From contig NC_134026.1 in the NCBI RefSeq assembly GCF_964204645.1, positions 18,310,650-18,370,649 of the forward strand: a stretch of DNA of 60,000 bases, given 5' to 3'. A program made the translations under genes and the position numbers. The stretch comes from Tubulanus polymorphus (Eukaryota > Nemertea > Palaeonemertea > Tubulaniformes > Tubulanidae). Below are positions 48,101 to 55,406 of the stretch, in pieces. How positions within the stretch are numbered: the first letter of the stretch is position 1; the number at the start of each line of letters is the position of its first letter. The notes under the pieces are model-generated. The model was not told the DNA's origin. It worked only from the letters and a program-made list of their open reading frames with translations, and searched no databases.

Positions 48101-50423
48101 ACAGCTACATGTACCAGTATTTGCAAAACATTGCCACGCAAAACTATGCAGACCCAATCATATTTTCTGTTTTACATCATTTGCTCTATGTTCAAGAAAT
48201 CACTGATGTCATAAAACATAGATTTTGCACTGCTACCCAATATTTTCGACCAATGAGGTATATTGAAATGACTCTCAGGTTATTCTAAGTATTTAATGAT
48301 AAAGTTATGAAAACTGAAGAACAGATAATTGTTTTTCATGAAAATCATGAAAATCAACCCTTTTCAGCCCTCTACAGCAATTGCCAAATAATTTCATATG
48401 AAACAAAGTGCCAGGTGTCCAGTTCTGTGACAGTAATTCATGGAATCCTTATAACTAAACGTGTCATTCGATAAGGTTTATCAAGATTTTTAAACCAAGT
48501 GTTAATATTTCTTTCAATGCATCTATCGATTAGGCCCTTGAAGGAGGAAAGCCAAATTGGCTGTTGATGGCAAAGAATAGAGAACTGCAATACGAGCTAT
48601 CTAATCATATATCCTATCTGGCCCAGGCCAAATTTTGTCTTTGCCATATTAGGCCCGAAACAACCATTTAAATAGGTCCAAATGGGCCCAGTGTCATGTG
48701 AATGCACTCTCTTATTAGATATGGGCCAAATCTGATTTGAGTCTGATCCGTGCCAATTTGGTCTAGGCCAAATCAACTCTGTGTGATCGTGGCTATAATG
48801 TGCATAGTAGGCCTACTCAGTCATACATTCATAAACTAATTTTTCTTTTCAGTGATTGGTATAGTTTTCATTCATAATTGATTTATTTCACAGAAACAGG
48901 CCGTTTTGAAAGAGCTAGTCAATGTATTTTGAATAGTTGTCATCTATCTTCCATTTTCAAGGAAATTGCATGTCATAGCGGCTAGAGAACAAGGAATTCA
49001 AAATATTTGCCATGGCAGTCATATTGGAGGACAAGTAACTGTATTTTCCCGAGGTGCAACTAGAGGTGGACCTACCCCATTCATTGCACCTACCAAGTTT
49101 AAAAGAAATACGTTTTCAAAAATGTTCACTTTAGCCGATGTTCACTTTGGCAGCCATTTTAAAAGAGCAAGAAATTTGACTTTTGACATAGAACAAGGAA
49201 TTTAAAATATCTGCTATGGCCGTCATATTGCAACAGGGAGTTACTTTTTCCCATTGGTGCAAACTGTGGACTTACGCCATTACACCTACCACATTTTCAA
49301 AAAATTGCATGTAATTTGACGTGCATAGAGCGCTGAGGGAAAGCACACAATGTGTAAAATAGTGTCACCCCGCCCTACCGGGTGACATAATGACTGTACA
49401 ATATTGATATGAACACAATGGGCCCAGTGAGTCATAGATTAAGTTATGAATGACAAAAACAATTCGAAGATTCCATTTTCATGATGAAAAATTTGATCAG
49501 ATACAGCTGAAAATAAAACCCGAATATGAACATAGTTTTACTTACTTTTCCTTCTCTGTGATAAGTTTGTCTTTTTCAACGAGATGTTTTTTCAGTAACT
49601 CAACATATTCCGAGTGAGTGTCGTTTTCTTTCGTTAAATCGAGGGTTTCGCGTTGCAATTTCCGACGGTCGAGCGCGAGCTTTTCCAGCTCCATATTCGC
49701 GCGGTCGAGTTTCGTTTCTTTCACACGCAACGACTCACGGAGTTTCTCGACGGTGAACGCCAAATCATCGTAATCTTTCAGTCGATCAAGTTGATCTTTG
49801 ATGTGAAATTTCTCGAGAAGGGCCGCCGACGAATTTGCATATCCATTTTTTGGTAGCGTATTCGACGGATGAAAATTGAAAGCACTAGTACTAGATTGTG
49901 GCCATTGCGACGTACCAAACTGTGCCGGAGCGACCGGCATACTATTATTGACACAAGGACACGAATGACACATAACAGGATTTTCTCGGAAAAATTCTCG
50001 ATTCAACCTCGGCTCGCTATTTAAGTGATTTTGCTTCTCGACAGCGGCTGGCTGTTGTAGAATATTTGGCGTTTCGGGCCTTGGCACTCCTAAATCATGA
50101 ATAGGTTCTGGCATGTTGTCGTGGGTAGGGATTACAGTTTGCGTCGGAGCGTTTTGCAATATTTGATTATGCAATTCGGTTTCGCGGGCACGCTGTAACT
50201 GACGCTCCAGTTCTAACGCTGCGCTGCTGTACTTCTGAGGTGCAGTAAAGGGGTGTTCTGATTCCAGCTTATTTTCATTGTTCAGATCTTCCACTGACAC
50301 GCTGTATTTAGGACGGTAGGGATGTTTATTCTCGAGATGTGACCACAATCCTACTAATGTTAGAAAGCGTTTGCTTGGTCCACAAGTGGGACACATATAT
50401 GGAAAATCTCTTGGATCGGCCAT
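36061..50423 (-). CDS. FBXO41: F-box only protein 41 orthologue, complete coding region
   Basis: F-box proteins bring substrates to SCF (Skp1-Cul1-F-box) ubiquitin ligases; mammalian FBXO41 is largely neuronal. Fourteen exons on the - strand (50423-49546, 48031-47839, 46657-46554, 45139-45090, 43313-42960, 42420-42227, 41187-41133, 41014-40954, 40630-40532, 40084-39935, 38689-38571, 37618-37460, 36646-36531, 36120-36061) join in frame to 2592 nt, 863 residues plus stop; human FBXO41 has about 875. Order of parts: C2H2 zinc finger (C11, C14, H29, H34), a low-complexity stretch, a coiled coil (about 200-350), a basic Ser-rich linker, an F-box (about 540-585), then leucine-rich sequence with CYCRRLQQIVY and LQILELDHLFEI. 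The second ATG at 50423 is chosen because it has A at -3 and G at +4 and matches the human start; one at 50429 is in frame. Confidence 0.95.
36531..36646 (-). CDS. FBXO41: FBXO41 coding exon 13
   Basis: After the split Ser: ACPKLYSISIHIGISDYFKD, then QAEYKQIVQRLK, aligning with human ICRNLKSIVVQIGIADYFKE. The acceptor is atttgaatag and the donor gttcag. Confidence 0.92.
37278..37433. mobile_element. PIF/Harbinger-like MITE, 156 bp
   Basis: Inverted ends of about 25 bp begin GGGATCATTCATTTATTACG (37278) and end with its complement at 37433. A TAA trinucleotide flanks each side (37275-37277 and 37434-37436), the target duplication expected for PIF/Harbinger. It lies in the FBXO41 intron just past coding exon 12, beginning 26 bp after its donor. 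Confidence 0.7.
37460..37618 (-). CDS. FBXO41: FBXO41 coding exon 12
   Basis: Encodes RNCLRLQILELDHLFEIKEA, then GLKGLEVLDFTFTPVTPKAL, near-identical to human. Splicing at GTC A|gtaagt (37460) replaces the read-through ending at TAA; the next exon restores the human alignment. Confidence 0.95.
37916..38527. mobile_element. 612-bp MITE with CCGTATTTTCCGGCC ends
   Basis: The left end CCGTATTTTCCGGCCAATAA is mirrored at the right end by TTATTGGCCGGAAAATACGG (to 38527), with TA on both sides (37914-37915, 38528-38529). CCAATAAGCCGA motifs repeat inside both termini. It carries no transposase and lies in an FBXO41 intron. Ends of this general form recur in other animal MITEs; the superfamily is not asserted. 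Confidence 0.75.
38571..38689 (-). CDS. FBXO41: FBXO41 coding exon 11
   Basis: Encodes DRPLAFNDSCCDLLGRCWPN, then LQIICIGGEGISETGVTAI, equivalent to human RFSNRCLQMIGRCWPHLRAL. The acceptor is gtttcttaaag, a weak tract, and the donor gtaaga. Confidence 0.93.
38870..39222 (+). mobile_element. LINE 3' end remnant
   Basis: The stretch resembles the 3' tail of a CR1/L2/Jockey-type LINE. It has a GC-rich hairpin (AGCCAGCCCGG against CCGGTCTGGCT at about 38998-39030), a T-rich region, and ends GGATCAATAAAGTATTGAAT. No reverse transcriptase remains. It runs opposite to FBXO41, within an intron. Confidence 0.5.
39935..40084 (-). CDS. FBXO41: FBXO41 coding exon 10
   Basis: Encodes SLWLAGCYCRRLQQIVYVSD, then PVGMEVLWSLGAGCPDIKTL, almost identical in layout to human SLWLASCYCRALQAVTYRSA and PVGHEVIWALGAGC. 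The acceptor is tgcatttttag and the donor gtacgt. Confidence 0.97.
40285..40462. repeat. GGACAGATGG run and a 51-bp minisatellite, about 2.5 units
   Basis: A short run of GATGGACA (about 40309-40330) is followed by three diverged units of AAGTCCCCCTTTCACTCCAT with GACCAATGGAGGACA, spaced about 51 bp apart. It lies in an FBXO41 intron. Confidence 0.65.
40532..40630 (-). CDS. FBXO41: FBXO41 coding exon 9
   Basis: Encodes ASLEDGLECLLKSSSKTMST, then LKIVDCRNLLTE, matching human CLEAGLESLLKAAGGNLLIL and CPNILTD. The acceptor is atttctacag and the donor gtaaat. Confidence 0.95.
40954..41014 (-). CDS. FBXO41: FBXO41 coding exon 8, 61 nt
   Basis: Encodes LKARPRKDDETLQQYLQAT between split codons, corresponding to human LKPRQRGKKESKEEYARST. 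The acceptor is tatttgttag and the donor gtaaat. Confidence 0.9.
41133..41187 (-). CDS. FBXO41: FBXO41 coding exon 7, 55 nt
   Basis: Encodes YLITMSKWCTEVHSLTLM, matching human FLAMLAQWCTQAHSLTLQ. The acceptor is ttattatttcag and the donor gtaagc. Confidence 0.94.
41735..42075 (+). repeat. SINE-like dispersed repeat with AATGCCCCCTGG motif
   Basis: Contains CAACGCCCCCTGAAGAACAT and, 73 bp later, CAATGCCCCCTGGTGAACAC, each followed by an AATCAATGAC-like string. Other copies are at about 45.44 and 46.83 kb, and two reversed motifs lie at about 7.87 and 7.99 kb. The family is unidentified. Confidence 0.5.
42227..42420 (-). CDS. FBXO41: FBXO41 coding exon 6, F-box
   Basis: Contains the F-box: RRRDALFCVFMYLDNVTLGR, then VSREWRDVSRHPALWRNIRL, closely matching human MRAALFCIFTYLDTRTLLHA and RDWRFVARHPAVWTRV. 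This part should bind Skp1. The acceptor is tttctaatctag and the donor gtacat. Confidence 0.96.
42960..43313 (-). CDS. FBXO41: FBXO41 coding exon 5
   Basis: Encodes 117 residues of charged, Ser/Lys/Arg-rich linker, with MMRRKSKTNRRKLSKSMSRK near the end. The acceptor is cgctttttag and the donor gtaagt. The basic stretch could be a nuclear-localisation or microtubule-binding patch; this is inference. Confidence 0.88.
43545..43645 (+). repeat. Dispersed repeat, paired with 53.14 kb
   Basis: TTTTTGATTGCC and AATTTACTTCAA separated by TTGGCNG and TTGCCG match the copy at about 53148-53228. The unit is about 95 bp. The family is unknown. Confidence 0.4.
44150..44575. mobile_element. Diverged copy of the GCCGCG...CACAC MITE family
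   Basis: Contains ACAGAAACTGGTTCCAGGCC, mirrored in the 19.38-kb copy as GACCTGGTACCAGTTTCTGT, and ends near 44575 with TAAACACGGCTTATGG. The left boundary is uncertain. Confidence 0.45.
44640..44745 (-). repeat. tRNA-related SINE fragment
   Basis: On the - strand it reads CCGGCAGGTTCAAATCCCTG after GTGTGGCAG-like sequence, close to the copy at 10745-10840. The B box GGTTCAAATCC is intact. Confidence 0.45.
44826..44965. mobile_element. Fragment of the CTTTCAGTGC MITE family
   Basis: Starts with ATTTCAGTGCCTG and contains CACTACGGTGGAATTTTCAA, which recurs at about 54104-54125. It is related to the element at 7027. Confidence 0.4.
45090..45139 (-). CDS. FBXO41: FBXO41 coding exon 4, 50 nt
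   Basis: A tiny exon encoding SNDSGLGESAPSSAKT between split codons (AG|C at the start, G|CA at the end). The acceptor is ccagccttttag and the donor gtaaca. The fit of both phases supports it, but the sequence is linker without close homology, so confidence is lower. Confidence 0.7.
45140..46553 (-). other. FBXO41 intron between coding exons 3 and 4
   Basis: Apart from the SINE-like copy at 45440-45740 and a related scrap ending near 46500 (AAAAAAGTGAACACAATAGC), nothing is recognised. Confidence 0.45.
45440..45740 (+). repeat. SINE-like repeat copy
   Basis: Begins AAATGCCCCCTGGTAAATAC and continues with CACAATCATAGAAACAATTC and AAAATATGCATCTCAATATA, parallel to the copies at 41.7 and 46.8 kb. 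Confidence 0.5.
46554..46657 (-). CDS. FBXO41: FBXO41 coding exon 3
   Basis: Encodes SSNGKLNSQPYSLDDYIHRR, then EPDFNEIEIEEQMT. The acceptor is acatttttcag and the donor gtacag. It is poorly conserved linker sequence, supported mainly by its open frame, splice sites and phase. Confidence 0.8.
46830..47145 (+). repeat. SINE-like repeat copy, best preserved
   Basis: Runs from about TGGTGAAATGTTTGACC through CAATGCCTCACGGTGAACAA, GTAGCAATGTAAATGG and GTAGGTTGTAAACCAAATAT to AAAAAAGTGAATGCAATAGC, a layout shared with the other copies. Overlapping open frames on either strand are part of the repeat. Confidence 0.5.
47146..47838 (-). other. Rest of the FBXO41 intron between coding exons 2 and 3
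   Basis: No feature recognised. Open frames here are short and unsupported. Confidence 0.4.
47839..48031 (-). CDS. FBXO41: FBXO41 coding exon 2
   Basis: After the split Lys: EVVNLTEFLKATAEKEASAR, then AHLEAFINNLIRRAERAETR. It continues the coiled coil and matches human DQFLKETAAREASAKLRLQQ. The acceptor is cttttttccag and the donor gttagt. Confidence 0.95.
48640..48800. mobile_element. Copy of the GCCACGATCACAC MITE family
   Basis: The right end CTGTGTGATCGTGGCTATAA is the reverse of ATAGCCACGATCACAC, the terminus shared with the 52.37-kb copy. The interior has repeated GGCCAAAT and AGGCCCGA motifs. Confidence 0.5.
48960..49395 (-). repeat. Reversed array of the 130-140-bp unit repeat
   Basis: Two units are seen in reverse, with GGCAGCCATTTTAAAAGAGC and ATGGCCGTCATATTGCAACA. 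The array ends GTGTCACCCCGCCCTACCGG, matching the GTCACCC...TAGGGCG opening of the other copies. It lies between FBXO41 coding exons 1 and 2. Confidence 0.55.
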
Positions 50424-50466
50424 TATCATTCAATTATATTCATATATGCAAATCATATACCAGTTC
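49546..50466 (-). CDS. FBXO41: FBXO41 first coding exon with 43 nt of 5' UTR
   Basis: The exon begins at an excellent 3' splice site (ctttttttctgctcctag before 50466), so the 5' UTR is itself spliced. Translation starts MADPRDFPYMCPTCGPSKRF at 50423. The exon encodes the zinc finger (CPTC, then H-x4-H) and most of the coiled coil, ending with two bases of a Lys codon at donor gtaagt (49545 downward). Confidence 0.95.
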
Positions 50467-51718
50467 CTAGGAGCAGAAAAAAAGTATATATCAATACCAA
50501 GATATGTGTAATTCTTTTCTTGCTTAGCTTTACAAAGACTGAGTTCACCAGTAAAATCCACGAAATACAGTCAATCCCTGATATACCGCCTATATTGGAG
50601 ATTTTGGATTTTGGTGGCATCGAGTGTATGGCTGTTACCTATATTGAGGGTTGATTTTTACTATAGTTCAAAGACAAAATGCAGATATTCCATTCTCAGG
50701 AAAACCTGGTGTTAGGCAAAGGTGATGGTTTATCAATGGGTGTATATACTGGAGTTGACTATATTATCACAGGCCAGTTCTAGCCATAGCTAGTCCTTCG
50801 TCGTGTTTATCTTTGGGGATCCATTCTCATGAAAGTGGCATGCATCAGTAAATTCAGTTCTTCAAATCAACAGGTCCCCAGAAAATGTTGCTTCATTTTC
50901 CTGCAATTAGCTCTCGAATGAAGTAGGCTAAGTTTCAAAGCATTTGAATGGGAACTAACAAAACAATAAGTGAATTTCTTATAATCGATACTCAAATTTT
51001 CATTAGGCTGACATCATGGCAACCTTCATCAATAGGCAGAGAAACCATTAATCCCTCTAAATTTACGACTCAGAATTAGGATCGATCATTAGAGCTCATT
51101 GATACAATGAAACATGAATTCATTCATTCAAAAGAAATTTATCCAGATTATGGCGAAATCTGGATTAAAATTTGTATTCTACAGATGGTTTATTCACCTA
51201 GAGTTTAAGTTCTGGTTTATTGTATACAATGTCCACACATTAGACAGAATTGAGAATTGTCTATTTCAGATCTTATACGATTAATATTTTTTAACACTTG
51301 GGGTTCGGGGATTCGAACAAAGAATTAGTTCAACTTGTTTTTGTATTCGAAAATATTGTTAAGCTTAAACCTATTACACTACAAAACATCAAATTTTCCA
51401 GGGAAGCTAGTTTTTACCGACATGAACATTTTCATATCATATATGAATATTTCCTTAAAACAAGTCAATAGTAGATTTCAAGCCATTCTTCTTGCAGTAT
51501 AGGCTATCCTGAAATAATCGGATTACCAGTACACTCACAGGTTTCAATGAAATGATGCTCGCTATCCCTTAAAATGAAAAATCACCAAAAAGGCCTGGAC
51601 CAAGACCAAAATCCTTTTAACAATATTGATATCAATCAAATTAATTAGTAGTCTAAAACAATAGTCACTTACTTCACACACATTCATATTATCAGCACTC
51701 CCATCAACAGTGACTCAC
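50467..51718 (-). other. Probable FBXO41 first intron
   Basis: The strong acceptor at 50467-50468 implies an intron extending rightwards. Only the pogo-like MITE at 50568 is recognised in it. Confidence 0.45.
50568..50761. mobile_element. pogo-like MITE, 194 bp
   Basis: Left end CAGTCAATCCCTGATATACC; right end GGTGTATATACTGGAGTTGA, its diverged complement. TA lies on both sides (50566-50567, 50762-50763). Confidence 0.6.
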
Positions 51719-51765
51719 CTCTCGTCGTTAATAATCAAAACGCCCATTTAAATATTAAGATAGTC
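51719..51765 (-). promoter_or_regulatory. Candidate promoter-proximal non-coding first exon of FBXO41
   Basis: On the - strand AACGACGAGAG is followed by gtgagtca, the best 5' splice site seen upstream of the gene (intron starts at 51718). A TATAAAA motif lies at 51793-51787, about 30 nt upstream of a start near 51762. This would give a short first exon spliced to 50466. It is inference; a start further right is possible. Confidence 0.3.
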
Positions 51766-51794
51766 CATACAGACTGAGCACACATATTTTATAG

Positions 51795-52371
51795 CTCGAT
51801 ATAGCTGTGTCGGCCAAACGAACTTACATTCAATCCATAGTAGCCTACTGATCAATACGAATGTAGCTAACAAACAGAATTCAGCCACGGTAAATTCTCA
51901 TTTATTCAGCTTGTGTCAGCTGCAAGCCTCGAGCCCACGTGCTGCACACATATAATATGAAGTGCACAACATTATATCTTCAAACATTGATTATCATGGA
52001 TATTGGCCACAATATTCCAGTAGTATATTTTGTTTATAATCTTTAGTAGACCTACTGATAACTAGAGATATGCTCATAGACTAGACCTTGATTTCACCTA
52101 TCAAGATGATAGGCAACAACCAATATTGCATATAGATACATATATCATATTTCATCATTGAGATGAGAGTATAAAACTCAAAGATTTCAAACACACAAGC
52201 CTAGGCCTAAATAAGCCTACACAAACCAAGAAAAATATTGCAAAAAATCAAAGCTTGTCGGCATAGCAACCTTCACGTGCAGTAAAGAACCCTTGTAATA
52301 ATCAAACAGGTGTTACTATTGTTATAATGGTAAATGAGTCCCGGCCGCTTCTAATGTATAACATTAAACAC
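51795..52371. other. Intergenic DNA upstream of FBXO41
   Basis: AT-rich, no open frame or repeat recognised. Confidence 0.4.
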
Positions 52372-52540
52372 ACTATAGCCACCATCACACAAGCGTTTTT
52401 GATCTGTACCAAATTAGGCCCGACCAAAAACGCTTGGGGTCTTGCTGCAGGTTCCGAAAGTGGCTCACTTGGCATTATTTAGGCTGAGCAAGTGAGTGGG
52501 CCAAATTTGACTCAGCCTGATTGCAGCTTATATGTAGGCC
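52372..52540. mobile_element. Copy of the GCCACGATCACAC MITE family
   Basis: Starts CTATAGCCACCATCACACAA, the same terminus as the right end of the 48.64-kb copy, and has AGGCCCGACC and GGCCAAATTTG inside. The right boundary is unclear. Confidence 0.45.
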
Positions 52541-52659
52541 TAGACCTAGTCAAAGGTTCATTTGAAAATTCAGCTTAGTCTTCTTGTCTCGTCAATATTG
52601 TTTATCCCAGCCTACAAACATCATTTAGGTCTACGTCTAGTCTTGTTAGCAATGAATTA

Positions 52660-52842
52660 CAGTGGAACCTCGTTACAGCGAACTTCACAGGACCAGAAAA
52701 TATGTTCGTTATAGGGCCTAACCGATAGTTCGTTATATCCAGTATGAGAATTAATTTAAATTGTTTTACTCGGGACAAAATTCTATATTTGTTATATCCG
52801 ATGAATCGTTGTATACGAGTTCGTTATAATGAGATTTCACTG
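52660..52842. mobile_element. pogo/Tigger-like MITE, 183 bp
   Basis: Ends CAGTGGAACCTCGTTACAGC and ATAATGAGATTTCACTG are near-complements with TA on both sides (52658-52659, 52843-52844). The CAGTGGAACCTCG terminus is typical of pogo/Tigger elements. Confidence 0.75.
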
Positions 52843-52924
52843 TATTAAGTCTTGTATGTTTCATCAATTAAAAGATTTGGCCTGTAGGCTAAAAATGAGG
52901 ACCCATGGAACTTTATGACCTACC

Positions 52925-53070
52925 TGACCGGAGTATATAACGAGACGAGTAGTACTAGGTTAACTATTTATTTGACGCACAAGCTTTCACTACTAATGTA
53001 TAGCAGCTTTATCAGGTCAATGGAAAGACAATAGTATTTATAGGTAGACTGGCACTAATTATAAAGAACT
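52925..53070 (-). mobile_element. Penelope-like terminal remnant with hammerhead-like core
   Basis: On the - strand: GACCTGATAAAG, stem CTGCTA, loop TACAT, stem TAGTAG, TGAAAGCTTGTGCGTC, then AAATAAATAGTTAACC. This is the order CTGANGA - stem II - GAAA of a hammerhead ribozyme, followed by the AATAAA typical of Penelope-like termini. The core reads CTGATAA where CTGANGA is required, so activity is doubtful. Confidence 0.6.
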
Positions 53071-53139
53071 GAGTGAGCGTAGGGTAATTACAAATAAATT
53101 AAAGAGTGATATGATGATGAATTACTAAGTGAGCACGGG

Positions 53140-53235
53140 CATTGGAAGCAATTTTTGATTGCCAATTGCCGATTTTTGGCTGTTTCTAAAATTGCCGTGG
53201 CGAATTTACTTCAATTACGTCAAAAACATAATATA
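53140..53235 (+). repeat. Dispersed repeat, paired with 43.55 kb
   Basis: TTTTTGATTGCCAATTGCCG and GCGAATTTACTTCAATTACG match the earlier copy in order and spacing. Confidence 0.4.
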
Positions 53236-53828
53236 CAAAGAAAAAAACATCATTCATCCAGACCGTATTAGCCGTATTGCCCAATAGGGTCTAAAAAGTG
53301 CCCTTCAAAGTTTCTCGGCAATATTCTTGACAGCATAGACTTTTCCTTTTGAAGGGGCACCCATGGTTTGGAGGAGGGCACTAAACGCAGAGAAAGGAAA
53401 AGAAAGGGGCACTATTTGCGGTAATTTTATCTGAACCAAGAATATAAGGCACTTTTAGTTTGGATTAGGCAAGGCACATGACATACGGATATTGGTGAAG
53501 ACGGGGCAATTTTGCTGATTTCTAACACTAAATGGGCACGACTAAAAACATAAAATCTGAAATGAAAAAATGTATAGGCTAGTCCCCAGGACGGCTGGTA
53601 GATCTCCATGGTAAATCGAATTTTGAATTAAAGACGAAAATTTCTGAATTTATGTCAAGATAATAACTTGTCATAAAATCAGCAAAGCTTTATATTAAGG
53701 AAGTGGCAGGGAAGTGGATATTTTGCCAATGCGGCATTATTTTCGTCAACGCTATTTTGCCAATGGCTATATATAATAAGATGTAGGCCCTACTAATAAA
53801 ATAAGCTTATAACAATAAAATCATTTTA
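53236..53828. other. Intergenic DNA
   Basis: No gene. Motifs TATTTTGCCAATGCGGC and TATTTTGCCAATGGC repeat near 53720 and 53752. The open frame 53427-53609 is unsupported. Confidence 0.4.
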
Positions 53829-53895
53829 TTGGGTTTAGGGTTAGAGTTTCCATAGGGTTAGAGGGTCTAGAGGGTTAGGGTTAGTAGGGTGAGGT
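53829..53895. repeat. Degenerate telomere-like GGGTTA repeats
   Basis: About 65 bp of GGGTTTAGGGTTAGAG and AGGGTTAGGGTTAGTAGGG-type units, related to the animal telomere repeat TTAGGG but irregular. They may be an interstitial remnant or simply simple-sequence DNA. Confidence 0.5.
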
Positions 53896-54125
53896 TAAAC
53901 CCTTTCAGTGCGTCTAAACTGCAGTGTGGTGTACGAATCAGTGATAGATTTTGCTAGTACACCGCACTGCGGTGTATTGATGTAATTAGTAATTATCTCT
54001 CTTGAAAAATGACAGCACCTGTCTAACCTAGTGAAAAACTAGTAACTAACGATACACCGCACTGTAGACACACTAGAGTGGTATTCCCGTTATTCAACAC
54101 ACTACGGTGGAATTTTGAAAAATTT
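53896..54125. mobile_element. Copy of the CTTTCAGTGC MITE family
   Basis: Starts AACCCTTTCAGTGCG and contains ACACCGCACTGCGGTGTA, itself a palindrome, and CACTACGGTGGAATTTTGAA. The right end is unclear. Confidence 0.45.
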
Positions 54126-54564
54126 TCAAATTGGTTGTCCGTTTTACCCCGTTTTTCACCGTTTTTGGAGAGTTAGGGTAAGGTGAGGCTATATCTAAAA
54201 TGATTTTATGTTGAGATATATCTCAACTAGAAATACAATTATCATTATTCCCAAATGATTTCCCCCCCGGTATATGGTAAAAATGTCCCGGAAAATATGT
54301 CCCTGGAAAAAATGTCCCAGTCTATGATTACTAACTTGGTAATGTAGTTAATTTCACATCGTAATAACACCAGAGAACAAACTTGGTAATACATTTTAAT
54401 CACAATTTTAACATTTGATTACAAAATGGCTCTACTTTGATGTAATTATTTGTACCGTATTATAAATGTAACATCTTAAATTTGAAGTATCATGTAATGG
54501 TTTCACATGTTCTCAAAGGGCAGGCAAAAATAATCAATGCCAAAATTCTAGGCCTATAATTCTC

Positions 54565-55060
54565 TAGTCAGTAACCTGTCTGTGGTTTAGTTCCACGATC
54601 AAATATTTTCACAAACCACAGTCAGGAATGGGAACGTCATTTTTCAATGAAATCTTCGTCATTTCATTGTCTCTTAAGATATCCGTCTAATTTTTGTTGT
54701 AATCTACGCACAACAGATTCGTAGTTTGTCTGATACCTATAACACCTCACCTGACGATCTTAATCCATGTGCAAATCGGCCGTAAAGTGAGAGTAAATTT
54801 CCGTCGAGTCAACAGCTGCCATTTTGAAAATCACTGGAGGGTGCTGGCACCTGTGGACTGAGGCCAGGACAACAGCACAAACTAACGAAACGAAACAACG
54901 AAATTGAAAAAATTAAGAAATCAACACTAATTCACATTTTTTTCATCAAGAATTTATTATTTCATTATTTATCATGGAAAGCACAAAGATTTGAAATAGA
55001 TGTTGGAAAACCATCAAAAATAAAAATTGTCGTTTCGTCTTGGAAGTTTTATATAAATCC
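54565..55060 (-). pseudogene. Exon-like repeated segment, copy 1
   Basis: On the - strand an ATG at 54822 in good context (caaaATGG) opens a frame, MAAVDSTEIYSHFTADLHMD, that meets TAA at 54762-54760. The same frame then stays open to TGA at 54666-54664 and includes YQTNYESVVRRLQQKLDGYL. About 230 nt before the ATG are also shared with copy 2 (59482-60000), like a 5' UTR and promoter. The protein is not recognised. It may be a captured gene fragment or a decayed transposon frame. Confidence 0.5.
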
Positions 55061-55200
55061 TTGTAGGTCACCTTGTCTATCAGCCCATCCAATTATAAAA
55101 AGCTTACCAACAACGATTAGGTAACTTACTAATAATTCTCATGGTCACTCAATGAATTCTTTTTTATGGTTAGTGTGTAATTTACACAATTAATAAGTTT

Positions 55201-55406
55201 GGGTAAAAGTGCAGATCCGCACCTCCTCGTGATCGACGCAATCTACTGAATGACAGAATCAAGGCTAAAATCTAGCGAAGATATCTTAGAATTAACCAAT
55301 GGAAATCGTACTGAATTGCTGATGACATTTTGAATCTGAAACAATGATAATTAATGTAATTGATTGAACCGTTTACGGGGAGAGGTGCGGATCTGCACTT
55401 TTACCC
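55201..55406. mobile_element. 206-bp MITE with 6-bp target duplication
   Basis: Ends of 25 bp begin GGGTAAAAGTGCAGATCCGC and finish with the exact complement at 55406. AAGTTT flanks both sides (55195-55200, 55407-55412). It is nested in the inner edge of the foldback element's right arm. Confidence 0.8.

Noticed and set aside
54740-54762. A 14-nt mini-intron removing the stop region in the exon-like segment
   Set aside because: The interval between possible gtgagg and tag borders is far too short for an animal intron, and it would not remove the TAA.
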